Assembly (NCBI GenBank): GCA_018055865.1
Contig: JAGPGR010000131.1
Span: 1 to 5,863, forward strand
Length of the DNA stretch: 5,863 nt
Reading direction: 5' to 3'
Origin: Paludibacteraceae bacterium
GTDB taxonomy: Bacteria > Bacteroidota > Bacteroidia > Bacteroidales > Paludibacteraceae
Below the pieces are notes generated by a model. It ran no database searches, was not told the DNA's origin, and was given only the letters and a program-made list of their open reading frames with translations. This document shows positions 5,786-5,863 of the stretch, piece after piece. A program made the translations under genes and the position numbers. The stretch's first letter is position 1. Each line of letters opens with the position of its first letter.

Positions 5786-5863
5786 GCGGTTGTGGCGTAA
5801 TTGGTAGCCGCGCCAGACTTAGGATCTGGTGCCGAGAGGCGTGGGGGTTCGAGTCCCTTCAGC
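5786..5863 (+). tRNA. tRNA-Leu, anticodon UAG, 3' end cut by window edge
   Basis: The cloverleaf can be drawn from the sequence. The 5' acceptor arm is GCGGTTG (5786-5792), and the last four bases, CAGC, pair with its 3' half, including one G-U pair. The D arm is GCG/CGC with a GG in the loop. The anticodon stem CCAGA/TCTGG closes the loop CTTAGGA, with anticodon TAG at 5820-5822 (reads CUA and probably other CUN codons) and G37. The long variable arm (5830-5842) forms GCC-GAGA-GGC, as expected for class II tRNA-Leu. The T arm has the TTCGAGT loop with two G-U pairs at its base. The last acceptor bases, the discriminator base and any CCA lie outside the window. Confidence 0.96.

Noticed and set aside
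1..5863. A hidden defence system, mobile element or CRISPR array
   Set aside because: Coding regions and short spacers account for nearly all of the window, no regularly spaced repeats or terminal inverted repeats are seen, and all four proteins fall into known families or layouts.

Overview
The window most likely comes from a member of the Bacteroidota, probably class Bacteroidia. Four independent signs agree: promoters of the TAnnTTTG type, a secreted enzyme with a type IX secretion (T9SS) C-terminal sorting domain, A/T-rich start regions with no Shine-Dalgarno sequence, and MtaB and HisF proteins whose sequences look typical of that phylum. It reads as ordinary chromosomal core and secretome DNA. 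I see no insertion sequence, phage gene, CRISPR array, integrase or toxin-antitoxin pair.

Layout. (1) Positions 1-1391, plus strand: the C-terminal part of a membrane-anchored LysM protein. It has a very acidic, disordered cytoplasmic half, one membrane segment and a periplasmic LysM domain. Its reading frame is open at the left edge, so its true start is probably outside the window. (2) Positions 1412-1450: a strong hairpin that can act as a bidirectional terminator between the convergent LysM gene and hisF. It overlaps the last codons and stop of hisF. (3) Positions 1426-2181, minus strand: hisF, the cyclase subunit of imidazole glycerol phosphate synthase, standing apart from other his genes here. 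(4) Positions 2182-2272: a short spacer with a heptamer tandem repeat and a GC-rich inverted repeat. (5) Positions 2273-3583, minus strand: mtaB, a radical-SAM tRNA methylthiotransferase. (6) Positions 3584-3783: a divergent promoter region whose two -7 elements form mirror-image copies of one 14-base sequence. (7) Positions 3784-5715, plus strand: a secreted ExeM/NucH-type nuclease with a T9SS sorting domain. (8) Positions 5728 to the end: a promoter and a tRNA-Leu(UAG) gene cut by the right edge.

The genes do not form one pathway. mtaB and hisF are probably co-transcribed, because no good promoter is visible between them. mtaB (tRNA A37 modification) and the nuclease (extracellular nucleic-acid breakdown) share only the divergent control region. 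The most unusual features are regulatory or structural: the terminator built into the hisF coding end, the symmetric divergent promoters, and the (GAT)9 tract in the LysM gene. I found no convincing new multi-gene system.
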